This document shows positions 43,186 through 54,355 of a stretch of DNA of 64,000 nt, piece by piece. The stretch's first letter is position 1. Every line of letters begins with the position of its first letter. This DNA comes from Kosakonia radicincitans DSM 16656. Lineage in GTDB: Bacteria; Pseudomonadota; Gammaproteobacteria; Enterobacterales; Enterobacteriaceae. Below the pieces are notes generated by a model. That model was not told the DNA's origin. It made no database searches and saw nothing but the letters and a program-made list of their open reading frames with translations. Position numbers and translations under genes: made by a program. The stretch lies in contig NZ_CP018016.1 in assembly GCF_000280495.2 (NCBI RefSeq), forward strand, positions 3,844,001 to 3,908,000. The letters run 5' to 3'.

Positions 43186-43205
43186 TTAATCAATCGATTG
43201 ATTAA
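43186..43205. promoter_or_regulatory. Probable CecR operator (perfect 20-bp palindrome)
   Basis: TTAATCAATCGATTGATTAA is perfectly symmetrical. It lies 13 bp before the cecR ATG and 271 bp upstream of divergent rhlE. As I recall, CecR represses both cecR-ybhGFSR and rhlE in E. coli. The position suits occlusion of a cecR promoter or transcript start. Confidence 0.8.
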
Positions 43206-43218
43206 TTATTTTGCCGCC

Positions 43219-43893
43219 ATGAATACAACCCCAACGACCAGTAAAGGCGAACAGGCCAAACAGCAGTTGATTGCTGCCGCGCTGGCGCAATTCGGTGAAT
43301 ACGGGCTGCATGCTACCACCCGCGATATCGCCGCGCTGGCCGGGCAAAATATTGCGGCGATCACCTATTACTTTGGTTCGAAAGAGGATTTATACCTCGC
43401 CTGTGCGCAGTGGATCGCCGACTTTATCAGTAAGAATTTCCACCCGCATGTTCAGGCAGCAGAGGCGTTGTTCGCGCAGCCGGAGCCGAATAAGGCAGAA
43501 ATACGCGCTCTGATTCATAGCGCCTGCCGCAACATGATCACGCTGCTCACCCACGATGAGACGCTGAACCTGAGCAAATTTATCTCCCGCGAGCAGCTCT
43601 CGCCAACGCGGGCGTATCAGCGGGTGCACGATCAGGTCATTGCGCCGATGCACAGCCATCTCACCGCCCTGCTGGCGGCCTATACCGGGCGGGATGCCAC
43701 GGATACCGAAACCATTATTCATACCCACGCACTGCTCGGTGAAATTCTCGCGTTTCGCCTCGGGCGGGAAACCTTCTTGCTGCGTGCGGGCTGGTCGCAG
43801 TTTGACGAAGAGAAAACCGCGCAGATTTACCAGGTTATCACCTGCCATATCGATCTCATTTTGCAAGGATTAACGCACAGGAGTCCGGAGTGA
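43219..43893 (+). CDS. cecR: TetR-family repressor CecR (YbiH)
   Basis: A 224-residue TetR/AcrR regulator: helix-turn-helix at about 20-60 ([23 protein letters not shown]), then a ligand-binding helical domain. In E. coli it controls ybhGFSR and rhlE and affects sensitivity to cefoperazone and chloramphenicol. I chose the ATG giving [10 protein letters not shown]; an earlier ATG at 43198 is inside the palindrome. No ribosome binding site is visible before the chosen start. It overlaps ybhG by four bases, so the exporter is co-transcribed with its repressor. Confidence 0.94.
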   Translation: MNTTPTTSKGEQAKQQLIAAALAQFGEYGLHATTRDIAALAGQNIAAITYYFGSKEDLYLACAQWIADFISKNFHPHVQAAEALFAQPEPNKAEIRALIHSACRNMITLLTHDETLNLSKFISREQLSPTRAYQRVHDQVIAPMHSHLTALLAAYTGRDATDTETIIHTHALLGEILAFRLGRETFLLRAGWSQFDEEKTAQIYQVITCHIDLILQGLTHRSPE

Positions 43894-44888
43894 TGAAAAA
43901 ACCTCTCGTTACGGTGTTGATTGTGGTGGTCGTTATCGCCGCGCTGGCTGGCGGCTGGATGTGGTATCAGAGCAGACAGGAGCGCGCGCTCACCCTGTAC
44001 GGTAACGTTGATATTCGCACGGTGAATTTGAGTTTCCGCGTTGGCGGACGGCTCGCTTCGCTAAACGTTGATGAAGGCGATGCGATCCAGGCCGGACAGA
44101 CGCTCGGTGAGATCGATAAAGCGCCCTACCAGAATGCCTTATTGCAGGCGCAGGCCAATGTCTCCACCGCGCAAGCGAAATACGATCTGGCTACCGCTGG
44201 CTACCGTGATGAAGAGATTGCCCAGGCTGTTGCGGCGGTGAATCAGGCGCGGGCCGCCTATGACTACGCGCAAAACTACTATCAGCGTCAGCAAGGGTTA
44301 TGGAAAAGCCGGGTGATCTCCGCCAACGATCTGGAAAATGCCCGTTCCACACGGGATCAGGCGCAGGCAACGCTGAAATCCGCGCAGGACAAGTTAAGCC
44401 AGTACCGCACCGGTAACCGCCCGCAGGAAATTGAACAGGCGAAAGCGGGTCTTGAACAGGCGCAGGCCGCGCTGGCGCAGGCGCAACTGGATCTGCATGA
44501 CACCACGCTGGTCGCCCCTTCCGCCGGGACAATCCTGACCCGCGCCGTCGAGCCGGGCAGCATGCTCAGCGCAGGCGGCACCGTTTTCACGCTGTCGTTA
44601 ACCCGTCCGGTATGGGTGCGCGCATATGTTGATGAGATCAACTTGCAGCAGGCGCAGCCAGGGCAGGAAGTACTGCTTTACACCGATGGGCGACCGAATA
44701 AGCCGTATCATGGCAAAATCGGCTTTGTCTCGCCTACCGCCGAATTTACGCCCAAAACTGTGCAAACCCCGGATCTGCGAACCGATCTGGTGTATCGCCT
44801 GCGCATTATCGTTACCGATGCCGACAACTCGCTGCGCCAGGGGATGCCGGTAACCGTGCGTTTTGCGGGCGAGGCGCGTCATGAATGA
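43890..44888 (+). CDS. ybhG: HlyD-family membrane fusion protein YbhG
   Basis: A 332-residue periplasmic adaptor: N-terminal membrane helix (about 6-25), barrel-sandwich halves, a coiled-coil hairpin of Gln/Ala repeats (about 80-210) and beta domains. It partners the YbhFSR ABC exporter, linking it to an outer-membrane channel such as TolC. Length equals E. coli YbhG. It begins at the stop of cecR with GGAG and overlaps ybhF by eight bases. MK repeats at the start leave two possible ATGs three bases apart. Confidence 0.94.
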   Translation: MMKKPLVTVLIVVVVIAALAGGWMWYQSRQERALTLYGNVDIRTVNLSFRVGGRLASLNVDEGDAIQAGQTLGEIDKAPYQNALLQAQANVSTAQAKYDLATAGYRDEEIAQAVAAVNQARAAYDYAQNYYQRQQGLWKSRVISANDLENARSTRDQAQATLKSAQDKLSQYRTGNRPQEIEQAKAGLEQAQAALAQAQLDLHDTTLVAPSAGTILTRAVEPGSMLSAGGTVFTLSLTRPVWVRAYVDEINLQQAQPGQEVLLYTDGRPNKPYHGKIGFVSPTAEFTPKTVQTPDLRTDLVYRLRIIVTDADNSLRQGMPVTVRFAGEARHE

Positions 44889-46620
44889 GGCATCCATCCA
44901 TTTACGCGGGCTGGTAAAACGCTTTCCGGGCATGGAAAAACCCGCTGTCGCAAAGCTCGATTGCGAGATTCGCGCCGGGTATGTCACCGGGCTGGTCGGC
45001 CCGGATGGCGCAGGGAAAACCACACTGATGCGCATTCTTGCCGGGTTGATGAAGCAGGACGAAGGCAGCGTGCAGGTGATGGGTCTGGATCCGCTGCGTC
45101 AGGATAGCGAACTACACGCCATGCTCGGTTATATGCCGCAAAAATTCGGGCTGTATGAAGATTTAACGGTAATGGAAAACCTCAATCTGTACGCCGATCT
45201 GCGCAGCGTCACCGGCGAGCAGCGCCGTCAGACCTTCGATCGCCTGCTGGAGTTTACCGCTCTCGCCCCATTTACCGGACGGCTGGCCGGAAAGCTCTCA
45301 GGCGGGATGAAGCAGAAACTGGGGCTGGCCTGCACGCTGGTCGGCGAACCGAAAGTGCTGTTGCTGGATGAGCCGGGCGTCGGCGTTGACCCGATTTCCC
45401 GCCGCGAACTGTGGCAGATGGTGCATGAACTGGCGGGCGAAGGGATGCTGATCCTCTGGAGCACCTCGTATCTTGATGAAGCGGAGCAGTGCCGCGATGT
45501 GCTGCTGATGAACGAAGGCGAATTGCTGTATCAGGGCGAGCCGACCGCGCTGACGCAGCGCATGGCCGGGCGCAGTTTTCTTGTCACCAGCGCGCAGGAG
45601 AACAACCGCCGCTTGCTGCGTCTTATTCTGCGTCAGCCTCAGGTCAGCGATGGCATGATCCAGGGGCGCTCGGTGCGCATGATCCTGAAAAAAGAGGCGC
45701 ACGTCGACGAAATTCTCCACGCCGACAACATGCCGCCAGTAGAGATCACGGAAACCGCGCCGCGCTTTGAAGATGCGTTTATCGATCTGCTCGGCGGCGC
45801 GGGTGCGTCCGAATCCCCGCTGGGGGCAATTCTGCATACGGTGGAAGGCAGCACGGACGAAACGGTGATTGAAGCCCGCTCGCTGACCAAAAAGTTTGGT
45901 GATTTCGCCGCTACCGACCATGTCAATTTTGCCGTCAAGCGCGGTGAAATCTTCGGCCTGCTGGGGCCGAACGGCGCAGGTAAATCGACCACTTTCAAAA
46001 TGATGTGCGGTTTGTTGGTGCCTACCGACGGCCAGGCGCTGGTGCTGAATCTCGATCTCAAAGTCAGCTCCGGCAAAGCGCGCCAGCATCTGGGTTATAT
46101 GGCGCAAAAATTCTCGCTGTACGGCAACCTGACGGTAGAGCAGAACCTGCGCTTTTTCTCCGGCGTCTACGGCCTGCGCGGACGGGCGCAAAACGAAAAG
46201 ATAACCCGCATGAGCGAGGCGTTCGGGCTGAAAGCCATTGCTCACCATGCGACCGATGAATTGCCGCTGGGCTTTAAGCAGCGCCTGGCGCTGGCCTGCT
46301 CGCTGATGCATGAACCGGATATTCTGTTCCTTGATGAACCCACTTCCGGTGTCGATCCACTGACGCGACGGGAGTTCTGGCTGCACATCAACAGCATGGT
46401 GGAGAAAGGCGTGACCGTGATGGTCACCACGCACTTTATGGACGAAGCAGAGTATTGCGATCGTATCGGGCTGGTGTATCGCGGAAAGCTTATCGCCAGC
46501 GGCACGCCGGATGATTTAAAGGCGCAAAGCGCCGATGCGGATAACCCGGATCCGACAATGGAGCAGGCTTTTATTACGCTTATCCATAACTGGGATAAGG
46601 AGCACGGCCATGCATCTTAA
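44881..46620 (+). CDS. ybhF: Multidrug ABC exporter ATP-binding protein YbhF (tandem ATPase)
   Basis: A 579-residue protein with two ABC ATPase domains. Domain 1 has Walker A GPDGAGKT (about 39-46), signature LSGGMKQK and [16 protein letters not shown] Walker B. Domain 2 has GPNGAGKS (about 363), a changed signature ELPLGFKQR and [11 protein letters not shown]. The altered second signature is the family norm. It energises the YbhSR exporter. The ATG giving MNEASIHL overlaps ybhG, and its end overlaps ybhS by 11 bp. Confidence 0.95.
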   Translation: MNEASIHLRGLVKRFPGMEKPAVAKLDCEIRAGYVTGLVGPDGAGKTTLMRILAGLMKQDEGSVQVMGLDPLRQDSELHAMLGYMPQKFGLYEDLTVMENLNLYADLRSVTGEQRRQTFDRLLEFTALAPFTGRLAGKLSGGMKQKLGLACTLVGEPKVLLLDEPGVGVDPISRRELWQMVHELAGEGMLILWSTSYLDEAEQCRDVLLMNEGELLYQGEPTALTQRMAGRSFLVTSAQENNRRLLRLILRQPQVSDGMIQGRSVRMILKKEAHVDEILHADNMPPVEITETAPRFEDAFIDLLGGAGASESPLGAILHTVEGSTDETVIEARSLTKKFGDFAATDHVNFAVKRGEIFGLLGPNGAGKSTTFKMMCGLLVPTDGQALVLNLDLKVSSGKARQHLGYMAQKFSLYGNLTVEQNLRFFSGVYGLRGRAQNEKITRMSEAFGLKAIAHHATDELPLGFKQRLALACSLMHEPDILFLDEPTSGVDPLTRREFWLHINSMVEKGVTVMVTTHFMDEAEYCDRIGLVYRGKLIASGTPDDLKAQSADADNPDPTMEQAFITLIHNWDKEHGHAS

Positions 46621-47743
46621 CACTCTCAGTTGGCGGCGCGTGCGGGCGCTGTGCGTCAAAGAGACGCGGCAGATTGTCCGTGATCCCAGTAGCTGGCTGA
46701 TTGCCGTCGTCATCCCGCTGTTGTTGCTGTTTATCTTCGGTTACGGCATTAACCTTGATTCCAGCAAGCTACGCATTGGTGTGCTGCTGGAGCAGCAAAG
46801 TAAAGAGGCGATGGATTTCACCCATACGCTGACCGGCTCGCCCTATATTGATGCCACGATCAGCGATAACCGCCCGCAGCTTATCCAGATGATGCAGGCC
46901 GGGCGTATTCGCGGGCTGGTGGTGGTGCCGACGAATTTCGCCGCGCAGATGGCGCGCGCCAATGAAGTTGCGCCGATTCAGGTGATCACCGATGGCAGCG
47001 AACCGAATACCGCCAACTTTGTGCAGGGCTACGTACAGGGGATCTGGCAACTCTGGCAGCAACAGCGGGCAGAAGATCGCGGACAAACATTTGAACCGTT
47101 GATCGATGTGCAAACCCGCTACTGGTTTAACCCGGCCGCCATCAGCCAGCATTTTATTATTCCTGGCGCGGTGACCATCATCATGACGGTGATTGGCGCT
47201 ATCCTCACCTCGCTGGTGGTGGCGCGCGAATGGGAGCGCGGCACGATGGAGGCCCTGCTTTCAACCGAAGTGACGCGCGCGGAATTGCTGCTGTGCAAGC
47301 TGATTCCCTACTATTTTCTCGGCATGCTGGCGATGCTGCTGTGCATGCTGGTGTCGGTGTTTATTCTTGGCGTGCCTTACCGCGGCTCGCTGCTGATTTT
47401 ATTTCTCATCACCAGCCTGTTTTTGCTCAGCACGTTGGGGATGGGGCTGCTGATTTCCACTATCACACGTAACCAGTTTAATGCCGCGCAGGTCGCGCTG
47501 AATGCCGCCTTTCTGCCGTCGATTATGCTATCCGGTTTTATCTTCCAGATTGACAGCATGCCTGCCGTGATCCGCGTGGTGACTTATATCATTCCGGCGC
47601 GTTATTTCGTCAGTACGCTGCAAAGCCTGTTTCTGGCGGGCAACATCCCGGTGGTGTTGATGGTTAACGTTCTGTTTTTGATCGCCTCAGCGCTGATGTT
47701 TATTGGCCTGACATGGCTGAAAACCAAACGCAGACTGGATTAA
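46610..47743 (+). CDS. ybhS: ABC exporter permease YbhS
   Basis: A 377-residue ABC-2-type permease: N-terminal membrane anchor (about 28-45), a large extracytoplasmic loop and five or six C-terminal helices with [17 protein letters not shown] and the [17 protein letters not shown] elbow that contacts the ATPase. Forms the membrane channel with YbhR. The start giving [10 protein letters not shown] lies within the end of ybhF; AAGGAG precedes it. Confidence 0.94.
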   Translation: MHLNTLSWRRVRALCVKETRQIVRDPSSWLIAVVIPLLLLFIFGYGINLDSSKLRIGVLLEQQSKEAMDFTHTLTGSPYIDATISDNRPQLIQMMQAGRIRGLVVVPTNFAAQMARANEVAPIQVITDGSEPNTANFVQGYVQGIWQLWQQQRAEDRGQTFEPLIDVQTRYWFNPAAISQHFIIPGAVTIIMTVIGAILTSLVVAREWERGTMEALLSTEVTRAELLLCKLIPYYFLGMLAMLLCMLVSVFILGVPYRGSLLILFLITSLFLLSTLGMGLLISTITRNQFNAAQVALNAAFLPSIMLSGFIFQIDSMPAVIRVVTYIIPARYFVSTLQSLFLAGNIPVVLMVNVLFLIASALMFIGLTWLKTKRRLD

Positions 47744-47752
47744 GGAAAACCC

Positions 47753-48859
47753 ATGTTTCACCGTTTACTGACGCTTATCCGCAAAGAGTTACAGTCGTTA
47801 CTGCGCGAACCGCAAACCCGCGCCATTCTGATCCTGCCGGTGCTGTTGCAGGTGGTGCTGTTCCCCTTTGCTGCCACGCTGGAAGTGACCAACGCCACTA
47901 TCGCCATCTATAACGAAGATAACGGCAAACATGCGGTTGAGCTGACGCAGCGTTTTGCCCGCGCTAAAGCCTTTACCCATATTCTGCTGCTGAAAAGCCC
48001 GCAGGAGATACGCCCGACCATCGATACGCAGAAAGCATTGTTGTTAGTGCGTTTTCCGGCCGATTTTTCCCGCAATCTTGATAGCGGCATCACCGCGCCA
48101 ATGCAGTTGATCCTCGACGGGCGCAACTCTAACAGTGCGCAAATCGCCGCCAATTATCTGCAACAAATCGTGCAGGATTATCAGCAGGAGCTGCTGAGCG
48201 GCCAGCAGAAACCGAATAACAGTGAGCTGGTGATACGCAACTGGTACAACCCGAATCTCGATTACAAATGGTTTGTGGTGCCGTCGCTGATCGCCATGAT
48301 CACCACCATCGGCGTGATGATTGTGACCTCGCTGTCGGTGGCGCGTGAACGCGAACAGGGCACGCTGGATCAGCTACTGGTTTCGCCGCTGTCAACGTGG
48401 CAAATTTTTGTCGGCAAAGCCGTGCCAGCGCTGATTGTCGCAACGTTTCAGGCGACGATTGTGCTCTCCGTCGGTATTCTGGCCTATAAAATTCCCTTTG
48501 CCGGATCGCTGCTGCTGTTCTATTTCTCAATGCTGATTTATGGCTTGTCGCTGGTGGGTTTCGGCCTGCTGATTTCGTCGCTTTGCGCCACACAGCAGCA
48601 GGCATTTATTGGCGTGTTTGTCTTTATGATGCCCGCGATCCTGCTGTCGGGCTATGTATCACCGGTGGAGAACATGCCGGTCTGGTTGCAGGATTTGACC
48701 TGGGCCAACCCTATCCGGCACTTTACCGATATTACCAAGGAGATTTATCTGAAGGATGCCAGCTTAACGATTGTCTGGCAGAGTTTATGGCCGCTGGTGG
48801 TGATTGCGGCCATCACCGGTTCAGCGGCGTATGCGCTGTTTCGCAGAAATATTGCCTAA
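47753..48859 (+). CDS. ybhR: ABC exporter permease YbhR
   Basis: A 368-residue ABC-2 permease paralogous to YbhS, with the same layout: [20 protein letters not shown] anchor start, extracytoplasmic domain, then [20 protein letters not shown] and [17 protein letters not shown]. It completes the cecR-ybhGFSR operon. AAGGAAA precedes the ATG nine bases after ybhS. Its last 39 bases overlap the convergent ybhQ. Confidence 0.94.
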   Translation: MFHRLLTLIRKELQSLLREPQTRAILILPVLLQVVLFPFAATLEVTNATIAIYNEDNGKHAVELTQRFARAKAFTHILLLKSPQEIRPTIDTQKALLLVRFPADFSRNLDSGITAPMQLILDGRNSNSAQIAANYLQQIVQDYQQELLSGQQKPNNSELVIRNWYNPNLDYKWFVVPSLIAMITTIGVMIVTSLSVAREREQGTLDQLLVSPLSTWQIFVGKAVPALIVATFQATIVLSVGILAYKIPFAGSLLLFYFSMLIYGLSLVGFGLLISSLCATQQQAFIGVFVFMMPAILLSGYVSPVENMPVWLQDLTWANPIRHFTDITKEIYLKDASLTIVWQSLWPLVVIAAITGSAAYALFRRNIA

Positions 48860-49231
48860 CTTGCGCTCTTTGGTCAGCAGCGATACCACCGCCGGACCGG
48901 CAAGAATAGCCAGCCCGGCAGCGGCCAGAATAAAGTGGTTAGGCAACACGCGGGAAAGCAGCCAGATAACGATCAGCGACGCGCCGAAATACCAGGTGGT
49001 AGTCAACTCTTCCAGCACATCGCCGACGCCGCGCCAGCGTGCATCGTGGTGGCGCTGGAGAAACAGCATCAGCAGCACGGACACACCGTAAAGTACGCAC
49101 AGGCTCAGACCGACGCGCACCAGAGAACCGCTCATCCAGCCCATCACCAGCAGCGCGACTATCAGCATATGCAACATAATCTGCCAGCAACTCAGGCCTG
49201 TTACATCACGAATGTGCTGTTGCCACTTCAT
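48821..49231 (-). CDS. ybhQ: Inner-membrane protein YbhQ
   Basis: A 136-residue protein with four hydrophobic helices (about 16-38, 43-62, 82-98 and 101-118) and a basic C-terminus ([16 protein letters not shown]). E. coli YbhQ has the same length and [14 protein letters not shown] block. No biochemical function is known to me. AGGAGAGAGG precedes the ATG. It overlaps the end of ybhR by 39 bp in convergent orientation. Confidence 0.92.
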   Translation of the reverse strand: MKWQQHIRDVTGLSCWQIMLHMLIVALLVMGWMSGSLVRVGLSLCVLYGVSVLLMLFLQRHHDARWRGVGDVLEELTTTWYFGASLIVIWLLSRVLPNHFILAAAGLAILAGPAVVSLLTKERKLGNISAKQRIRR

Positions 49232-49363
49232 GGCCTCTCTCCTGAAGAATTTTTGTCTTTCTGAAGAGTACGCGGATTTACGGAAAATTCCGTAACCCCG
49301 CCACAATTTGTGACAGGGACTACAATTTATTTTCACGAGGAGAGTGACGCTGGCAGGAGAATT

Positions 49364-50125
49364 ATGACCCAACACGCGCGACATTTTTCATTGAAAGTGC
49401 TCACCATCAATACCCACAAAGGCTTTACCGCGTTTAACCGGCGCTTTATTTTGCCTGAGCTGCGTGACGCGGTACGGACCGTCAGCGCGGATATCGTCTG
49501 CCTGCAAGAAGTGATGGGCGCCCACGAAGTGCATCCACTGCATGTGGAGAACTGGCCGGACACCACCCACTATGAATTTCTTGCCGATACCATGTGGAGC
49601 GATTACGCCTACGGACGTAACGCGGTTTATCCCGAAGGGCATCACGGAAATGCGGTGCTTTCCCGCTATCCGATCGAACACTTTGAAAATCGTGATGTTT
49701 CAGTTGATGGCAGCGAAAAACGCGGCCTGCTCTACTGCCGCATTACGCCACCGGATCTCGGCCATTCATTACATGTCATTTGCGTTCATCTTGGTCTGCG
49801 GGAAACCCATCGTCAGGCGCAGCTCACCATGCTGGCAGAGTGGGTGAATGCGCTGCCCGAAGGCGAACCCGTCGTGGTGGCAGGCGACTTTAATGACTGG
49901 CGGCAAAAAGCCAATCACCCGCTGAAGACGCAGGCCGGGCTGGAGGAGATTTTCACCCGCGCTCACGGCCGCCCTGCCCGTACTTTCCCGGTCGCACTGC
50001 CATTGTTGAGGCTCGATCGGATCTATGTGAAAAACGCCAATGCCAGCGCGCCGACCGCGCTGCCGCTGCGTAACTGGCGACACCTTTCCGATCACGCCCC
50101 ACTGAGCGCGGAGATCCACCTATGA
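49364..50125 (+). CDS. ybhP: Endonuclease/exonuclease/phosphatase-family protein YbhP
   Basis: A 253-residue EEP-fold hydrolase. Motifs visible: LTINTHKGF, the metal ligand Glu in [34 protein letters not shown] and the catalytic SDHAP. Substrates may be phospholipids or nucleic acids; its place beside clsB favours a lipid role, but that is inference. AGGAGA precedes the ATG, and clsB overlaps the end by four bases. Confidence 0.92.
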   Translation: MTQHARHFSLKVLTINTHKGFTAFNRRFILPELRDAVRTVSADIVCLQEVMGAHEVHPLHVENWPDTTHYEFLADTMWSDYAYGRNAVYPEGHHGNAVLSRYPIEHFENRDVSVDGSEKRGLLYCRITPPDLGHSLHVICVHLGLRETHRQAQLTMLAEWVNALPEGEPVVVAGDFNDWRQKANHPLKTQAGLEEIFTRAHGRPARTFPVALPLLRLDRIYVKNANASAPTALPLRNWRHLSDHAPLSAEIHL

Positions 50126-51366
50126 AATGCACCTGGCGGGAAGGCAACCGTATTCAGTTGCTGGAAAACGGCGACAACTACTATCCGGCGCTGTATGACG
50201 CCATCGATCATGCGCAGCAACGCGTCATTCTGGAAACCTTTATCTGGTTTGAGGATAACGTTGGCCGCCAGTTGCAGCAGGTGCTGCTACGGGCTGCCCG
50301 GCGCGGCATCAACATCGAAGTGCTGCTGGATGGTTACGGCTCGCCGGATTTAAGCGAACCGTTTGTTAACGAGCTAACCACCGCTGGCGTGGTATTCCGC
50401 TATTACGATCCGCGCCCGCGCCTGCTCGGTATGCGCACCAATCTCTTTCGCCGCATGCACCGTAAAATTGTGGTGATCGATAACACTGTGGCTTTCGTTG
50501 GCGGCATTAACTACTCAGCAGAACATCTCACCAGCTATGGCCCGGAAGCCAAGCAGGATTACGCCGTGCGCGTCGAAGGGCCGATTGTGGAAGATATTCT
50601 GCAATTTGAGCTGGAGAATCTGCCGGATAACGCGCCGGCAAAACGCTGGTGGCAGCGCCGACGCCATCGCCCGGAAGAGAACCGTACGCCCGGTGAAGCG
50701 CAGGCGCTGTTTATCTGGCGCGATAATAACGATCATCGCGACGATATTGAACGCCATTATCTGAAGATGCTGGCCAACGCCCGCCGCGAAGTGATTATTG
50801 CCAACGCCTACTTCTTCCCCGGTTATCGCCTGCTGCACGCCATGCGCAACGCTGCCCGGCGCGGTGTCTCGGTGAAGCTGATTGTGCAGGGCGAGCCGGA
50901 TATGCCGATTGTCAAAGTCGGCGCGGAGCTGTTGTACAACTATCTGCTGAAAGGCGGCGTTCAGGTGTATGAATATCGCCGCCGCCCGCTGCACGGCAAA
51001 GTGGCATTGATGGACGATCACTGGGCAACGGTCGGTTCCAGCAATCTCGATCCACTCAGTTTGTCGCTGAATCTGGAGGCTAACCTGATTATCCATGATC
51101 GTGAATTTAACCAGACGCTACGCGACAATTTGCAGGCCATTATTCGCGAGGACTGCGTGCGGGTGGACGAATCAATGGCGCCGAAGCGCACCTGGTGGAA
51201 CCTCGGTAAGAGCATTGTCGTGTTCCACTTCTTACGCCATTTTCCGGCCATGGCCGGCTGGCTTCCTGCGCATACGCCGCAACTGGCCCAGGTGAAACCG
51301 CCCGTCCAGCCGGAAATCGAGACCCAGGATCGCGCGGAAACAGAACATTCGGGGGTGAAACCCTGA
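50122..51366 (+). CDS. clsB: Cardiolipin synthase B (ClsB)
   Basis: A 414-residue phospholipase-D-superfamily enzyme with two HKD motifs: HRKIVVID (His113) and HGKVALMD (His291). It makes cardiolipin from phosphatidylglycerol at the inner membrane. The C-terminus has a hydrophobic patch ([20 protein letters not shown]). It starts in the ybhP stop (ATGA) and its own stop overlaps the ybhN start by one base, so the three genes are tightly coupled. Confidence 0.95.
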   Translation: MKCTWREGNRIQLLENGDNYYPALYDAIDHAQQRVILETFIWFEDNVGRQLQQVLLRAARRGINIEVLLDGYGSPDLSEPFVNELTTAGVVFRYYDPRPRLLGMRTNLFRRMHRKIVVIDNTVAFVGGINYSAEHLTSYGPEAKQDYAVRVEGPIVEDILQFELENLPDNAPAKRWWQRRRHRPEENRTPGEAQALFIWRDNNDHRDDIERHYLKMLANARREVIIANAYFFPGYRLLHAMRNAARRGVSVKLIVQGEPDMPIVKVGAELLYNYLLKGGVQVYEYRRRPLHGKVALMDDHWATVGSSNLDPLSLSLNLEANLIIHDREFNQTLRDNLQAIIREDCVRVDESMAPKRTWWNLGKSIVVFHFLRHFPAMAGWLPAHTPQLAQVKPPVQPEIETQDRAETEHSGVKP

Positions 51367-52334
51367 TGAAGAAATCCCATCCTCGCTGGCGGCTGGCGAA
51401 AAAGATCCTGACGGTGCTGTTTTTTATCGCCGTGGCCGTGCTGCTGGTGCTCTACGCGCAGAAGGTCAACTGGGACGATGTCTGGCAAGTGATTCGCGAC
51501 TACAACCGCACCGCGTTGCTTAGCGCTGTCGCGCTGGTGATTGTCAGCTATGTACTGTACGGGTTTTATGATCTGCTCGGCCGCGCTTACTGTGGGCATA
51601 AACTGGCGAAACGCCAGGTGATGCTGGTGTCGTTTATCTGTTATGCCTTTAACCTGACGCTCAGTACCTGGGTTGGCGGTATCGGCATGCGCTACCGGCT
51701 CTATTCACGCCTTGGGCTGCCAGGCAGCACGATCACGCGGATTTTTTCACTCAGTATAACTACCAACTGGCTGGGCTACATCTTACTGGGCGGTGTGATC
51801 TTTACCTTTGGCGTAGTGCAGATCCCGGCGCACTGGTATATCGATGAACGCACGCTGCGCATTGTGGGTGTGGTGCTGCTGCTGGTGATTATCGGCTATT
51901 TGTGGTGCTGCGCTTTCGCTAAGCGCCGTCATCTGACGGTGAAAGGCCATAAACTGGTGCTGCCTTCATGGAAATTCGCCGTCGCCCAGTTAGTGATCTC
52001 CAGCGCCAACTGGATAGCGATGGGTGCGATTATCTGGCTGCTGCTGGGCATGAAAGCGGATTTCTTTTTTGTGCTCGGCGTGCTGCTGGTAAGCAGTATT
52101 GCCGGAGTAATTGTGCATATTCCGGCGGGTATCGGCGTGCTGGAAGCGGTATTTATCGCTCTGCTGGCGGGTGAACATGTGGCGCAGGGAACCATTATCG
52201 CGGCCCTGCTCGCTTATCGCGTGCTTTACTATTTTCTGCCGCTGCTGCTGGCACTGATCGGTTATCTGGCGCTGGAGAGCCGGGCGAAGAAACTGCGGGA
52301 GAAAAATGAACGCGCGATGGAGAAAGTGAGCTGA
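51366..52334 (+). CDS. ybhN: YbhN, UPF0104/AglD2-type integral membrane protein
   Basis: A 322-residue inner-membrane protein with about eight helices and conserved WVGGIGMRYRLYSRLG, typical of the LPG-synthase transmembrane-region family. Role unknown; the clsB context suggests a lipid-transport or envelope function. A basic C-terminal tail (ESRAKKLREKNERAMEKVS) follows. Similar in length to E. coli YbhN (318). Confidence 0.92.
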   Translation: MKKSHPRWRLAKKILTVLFFIAVAVLLVLYAQKVNWDDVWQVIRDYNRTALLSAVALVIVSYVLYGFYDLLGRAYCGHKLAKRQVMLVSFICYAFNLTLSTWVGGIGMRYRLYSRLGLPGSTITRIFSLSITTNWLGYILLGGVIFTFGVVQIPAHWYIDERTLRIVGVVLLLVIIGYLWCCAFAKRRHLTVKGHKLVLPSWKFAVAQLVISSANWIAMGAIIWLLLGMKADFFFVLGVLLVSSIAGVIVHIPAGIGVLEAVFIALLAGEHVAQGTIIAALLAYRVLYYFLPLLLALIGYLALESRAKKLREKNERAMEKVS

Positions 52335-52372
52335 TTGATGAGATGGTGGCTCGCGGGATGAGCAAAACGTAG

Positions 52373-52399
52373 CGCCATCAGGCGATTTGCCTGATGGCG
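52373..52399. terminator. Hairpin between convergent ybhN and ybhL
   Basis: CGCCATCAGGC and GCCTGATGGCG form a perfect 11-bp stem with loop GATTT. It sits 38 bp after the ybhN stop and just beyond the ybhL stop. On the minus strand it is followed by CTACGTTTTGC, so it can act as a terminator for ybhL. Confidence 0.65.
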
Positions 52400-52408
52400 A
52401 CTGCCAAA

Positions 52409-53116
52409 TTAACGGCGGTTGCCGAAAATGCGCAACAGCATCAGGAACAGGTTGATAAAGTCGAGATACAGCGTCAGCGCGCCGAGGATGGAATACTTAC
52501 GCAGCAGCGAAGCATCACGCGTATCGATCTGCTCGCCAATGTTTTTTAGCTTCTGCGTGTCATACGCCGTCAGGCCAACAAAAATCACCACACCGATATA
52601 GGTCACCGCCCACATCAGCGCTTCACTTTTCAGCCAGAAATTCACCAGCGAAGCAAGCACAATGCCAATCAGCCCCATAAACAGCATGTTGCCGAAACCG
52701 CTGAGATCCCGTTTGGTGGTGTAACCGTACAGGCTCATCGCGCCAAACATACCGGCGGTTACCACAAAGGTCGCGGCAATAGATTGCGCGGTGTATACCA
52801 GCAAAATACTGGAGAGCGTCAGCCCGGTCAGCGCGGAATAGAGCATAAATAGCGTGGTCGCCATGCCCGCACTCAAACGCTGAATCAAGCCGGAAAGTAC
52901 AAATACCAGCGCCAGCTGCGCGATAATCAGCCCAAAAAAGGTTATCCGGCTGGAGAAGACAAATGACATTACCGCTTCACTGTTGGCCGCATACCAGGCG
53001 ACAAAAGCGGTGAGCAGCAGGCCGCAGGTCATCCAGCCATAGACCTGCGCCATATAGGTCTGAAGCCCGGTGCGGCTCTGCTGGACGATAGAATCAGAAC
53101 GAGGATAACGGTCCAT
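52409..53116 (-). CDS. ybhL: BAX inhibitor-1 family membrane protein YbhL
   Basis: A 235-residue protein with seven hydrophobic helices and the family pattern, including FNLYGYT-like MSLYGYTTKRDLSGF and GLTAYDTQKLKNIGE. Bacterial members act as pH-sensitive calcium leak channels. AGGAGTGACT precedes the ATG giving MDRYPRSD. Gene lies 55 bp after moaE on the same strand; a separate promoter is likely. Confidence 0.94.
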   Translation of the reverse strand: MDRYPRSDSIVQQSRTGLQTYMAQVYGWMTCGLLLTAFVAWYAANSEAVMSFVFSSRITFFGLIIAQLALVFVLSGLIQRLSAGMATTLFMLYSALTGLTLSSILLVYTAQSIAATFVVTAGMFGAMSLYGYTTKRDLSGFGNMLFMGLIGIVLASLVNFWLKSEALMWAVTYIGVVIFVGLTAYDTQKLKNIGEQIDTRDASLLRKYSILGALTLYLDFINLFLMLLRIFGNRR

Positions 53117-53174
53117 AGTCACTCCTGATAGATGGGATTACATTACTAAGGTTAACACATCCCGGTTCAATGAA

Positions 53175-53627
53175 TTACCAACGCTGTGCAGCCTGCTTAT
53201 CGCTGTCGCGGGCTTCAACCCAGCGATCGCCTTCCGCGGTGGCTTCACGCTTCCAGAACGGCGCGCGGGTTTTCAGGTAATCCATAATAAATTGCCCGGC
53301 ATCAAAGGCGCTGCTGCGATGGGCGCTGGCGACGCCGACAAACACGATTTCATCGCCCGGCCAGAGTTCTCCGACGCGGTGATAAACCGTTACGCGGCCA
53401 AGCGGCCAGCGGCTGCGCGCTTCTTTAACGATTGAAGCCAGCGATTTTTCAGTCATGCCCGGATAGTGCTCCAGCGTTAATGCGCTGACGCTGTCGCCGA
53501 GATTGTGGTTGCGCACTTTGCCGGTAAAAGTTACCACGGCGCCATCTTCATCATTCGCCGCCAGCCAGCTGTACTCTTCTCCGACGTTAAATGCCGCGCG
53601 CTCGACACAAATTCGCGTTTCGCTCAT
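53175..53627 (-). CDS. moaE: Molybdopterin synthase catalytic subunit MoaE
   Basis: A 150-residue large subunit with GAVVTFTGKVRN and the active-site RSSAFDAGQFIMDYLKTRAPFWKRE segment, including the catalytic lysines. It converts precursor Z to molybdopterin using sulfur carried by MoaD. The ATG giving MSETRICVER lies at the end of moaD, so the two are coupled. Confidence 0.96.
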   Translation of the reverse strand: MSETRICVERAAFNVGEEYSWLAANDEDGAVVTFTGKVRNHNLGDSVSALTLEHYPGMTEKSLASIVKEARSRWPLGRVTVYHRVGELWPGDEIVFVGVASAHRSSAFDAGQFIMDYLKTRAPFWKREATAEGDRWVEARDSDKQAAQRW

Positions 53628-53628
53628 T

Positions 53629-53874
53629 TCAGCCTCCAGTGACCGGCGGGAAAAACGCCACTTCATCACCGCTGCTTAATGGGTGATCGAAGCTGACCAG
53701 CGTCTGGTTCACCGCCGCCAGCAGCTTGCCCTCTTCGAGCGCCAGCGCCCAGCGATCGCTCTTTGTCGCCAGATGCTGGCGCAGCGCTTCAACGGACGGG
53801 AAAACTGTCTCAGAGACCAGGCTGTCGCAGCCGATCAGTTCGCGTACCTGCGCAAAGAAAAGAACATTAATCAT
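53629..53874 (-). CDS. moaD: Molybdopterin synthase sulfur carrier subunit MoaD
   Basis: An 81-residue ubiquitin-like protein ending in FPPVTGG; the C-terminal Gly-Gly is adenylated by MoeB and carries sulfur as thiocarboxylate. The ATG giving MINVLFFAQ overlaps moaC by eight bases. The frame is open further upstream but that belongs to moaC. Confidence 0.96.
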   Translation of the reverse strand: MINVLFFAQVRELIGCDSLVSETVFPSVEALRQHLATKSDRWALALEEGKLLAAVNQTLVSFDHPLSSGDEVAFFPPVTGG

Positions 53875-54352
53875 CGTGTTGCACCTTAAAATCTCCCGAT
53901 TTACCGCCACTTTTTTCCAGCAGGCGCACCGGGCCAATCACCATATCTTTCTGCACGGCTTTACACATATCGTAGATAGTCAGCGCGGCAACCGAAGCCG
54001 CCGTCAGCGCTTCCATTTCGACGCCGGTTTTACCGCTCAGACGGCAGACCGCTTCGATGCGCACACGGTTGTGCTCCGGCTGCGCCTGCAACTGGACTTC
54101 CACTTTGCTCAGCAGTAACGGGTGGCACAGCGGGATTAGCTCCCAGGTGCGTTTCGCCGCCTGAATGCCCGCAATACGCGCGGTGGCAAACACGTCGCCT
54201 TTGTGGTGGCTGCCTTCGACAATCATCGCCAGCGTGCGGGCCTGCATAGTGACAAACGCTTCTGCGCGCGCTTCACGAACGGTTTCGGCCTTGGCGGAAA
54301 CATCCACCATATGCGCTTCACCCTCGGCATTAATATGGGTCAGTTGTGACAT
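53867..54352 (-). CDS. moaC: Cyclic pyranopterin monophosphate synthase MoaC
   Basis: A 161-residue enzyme that works after MoaA in molybdenum cofactor synthesis, forming cPMP. Conserved blocks: [14 protein letters not shown] (about 15-28), [19 protein letters not shown] and LIPLCHPL, with [20 protein letters not shown] containing catalytic Asp and Lys ligands. Overlaps moaD by eight bases. Confidence 0.97.
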   Translation of the reverse strand: MSQLTHINAEGEAHMVDVSAKAETVREARAEAFVTMQARTLAMIVEGSHHKGDVFATARIAGIQAAKRTWELIPLCHPLLLSKVEVQLQAQPEHNRVRIEAVCRLSGKTGVEMEALTAASVAALTIYDMCKAVQKDMVIGPVRLLEKSGGKSGDFKVQHDD

Positions 54353-54355
54353 AGC

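Noticed and set aside
42915..43193. 93-codon N-terminal extension of rhlE
   Set aside because: It precedes the conserved MSFDALGL start, covers the divergent promoter region and the composition is not helicase-like.
45298..46434. 378-codon minus-strand frame
   Set aside because: Antisense shadow of ybhF with His/Gln/Arg-rich composition and no domain.
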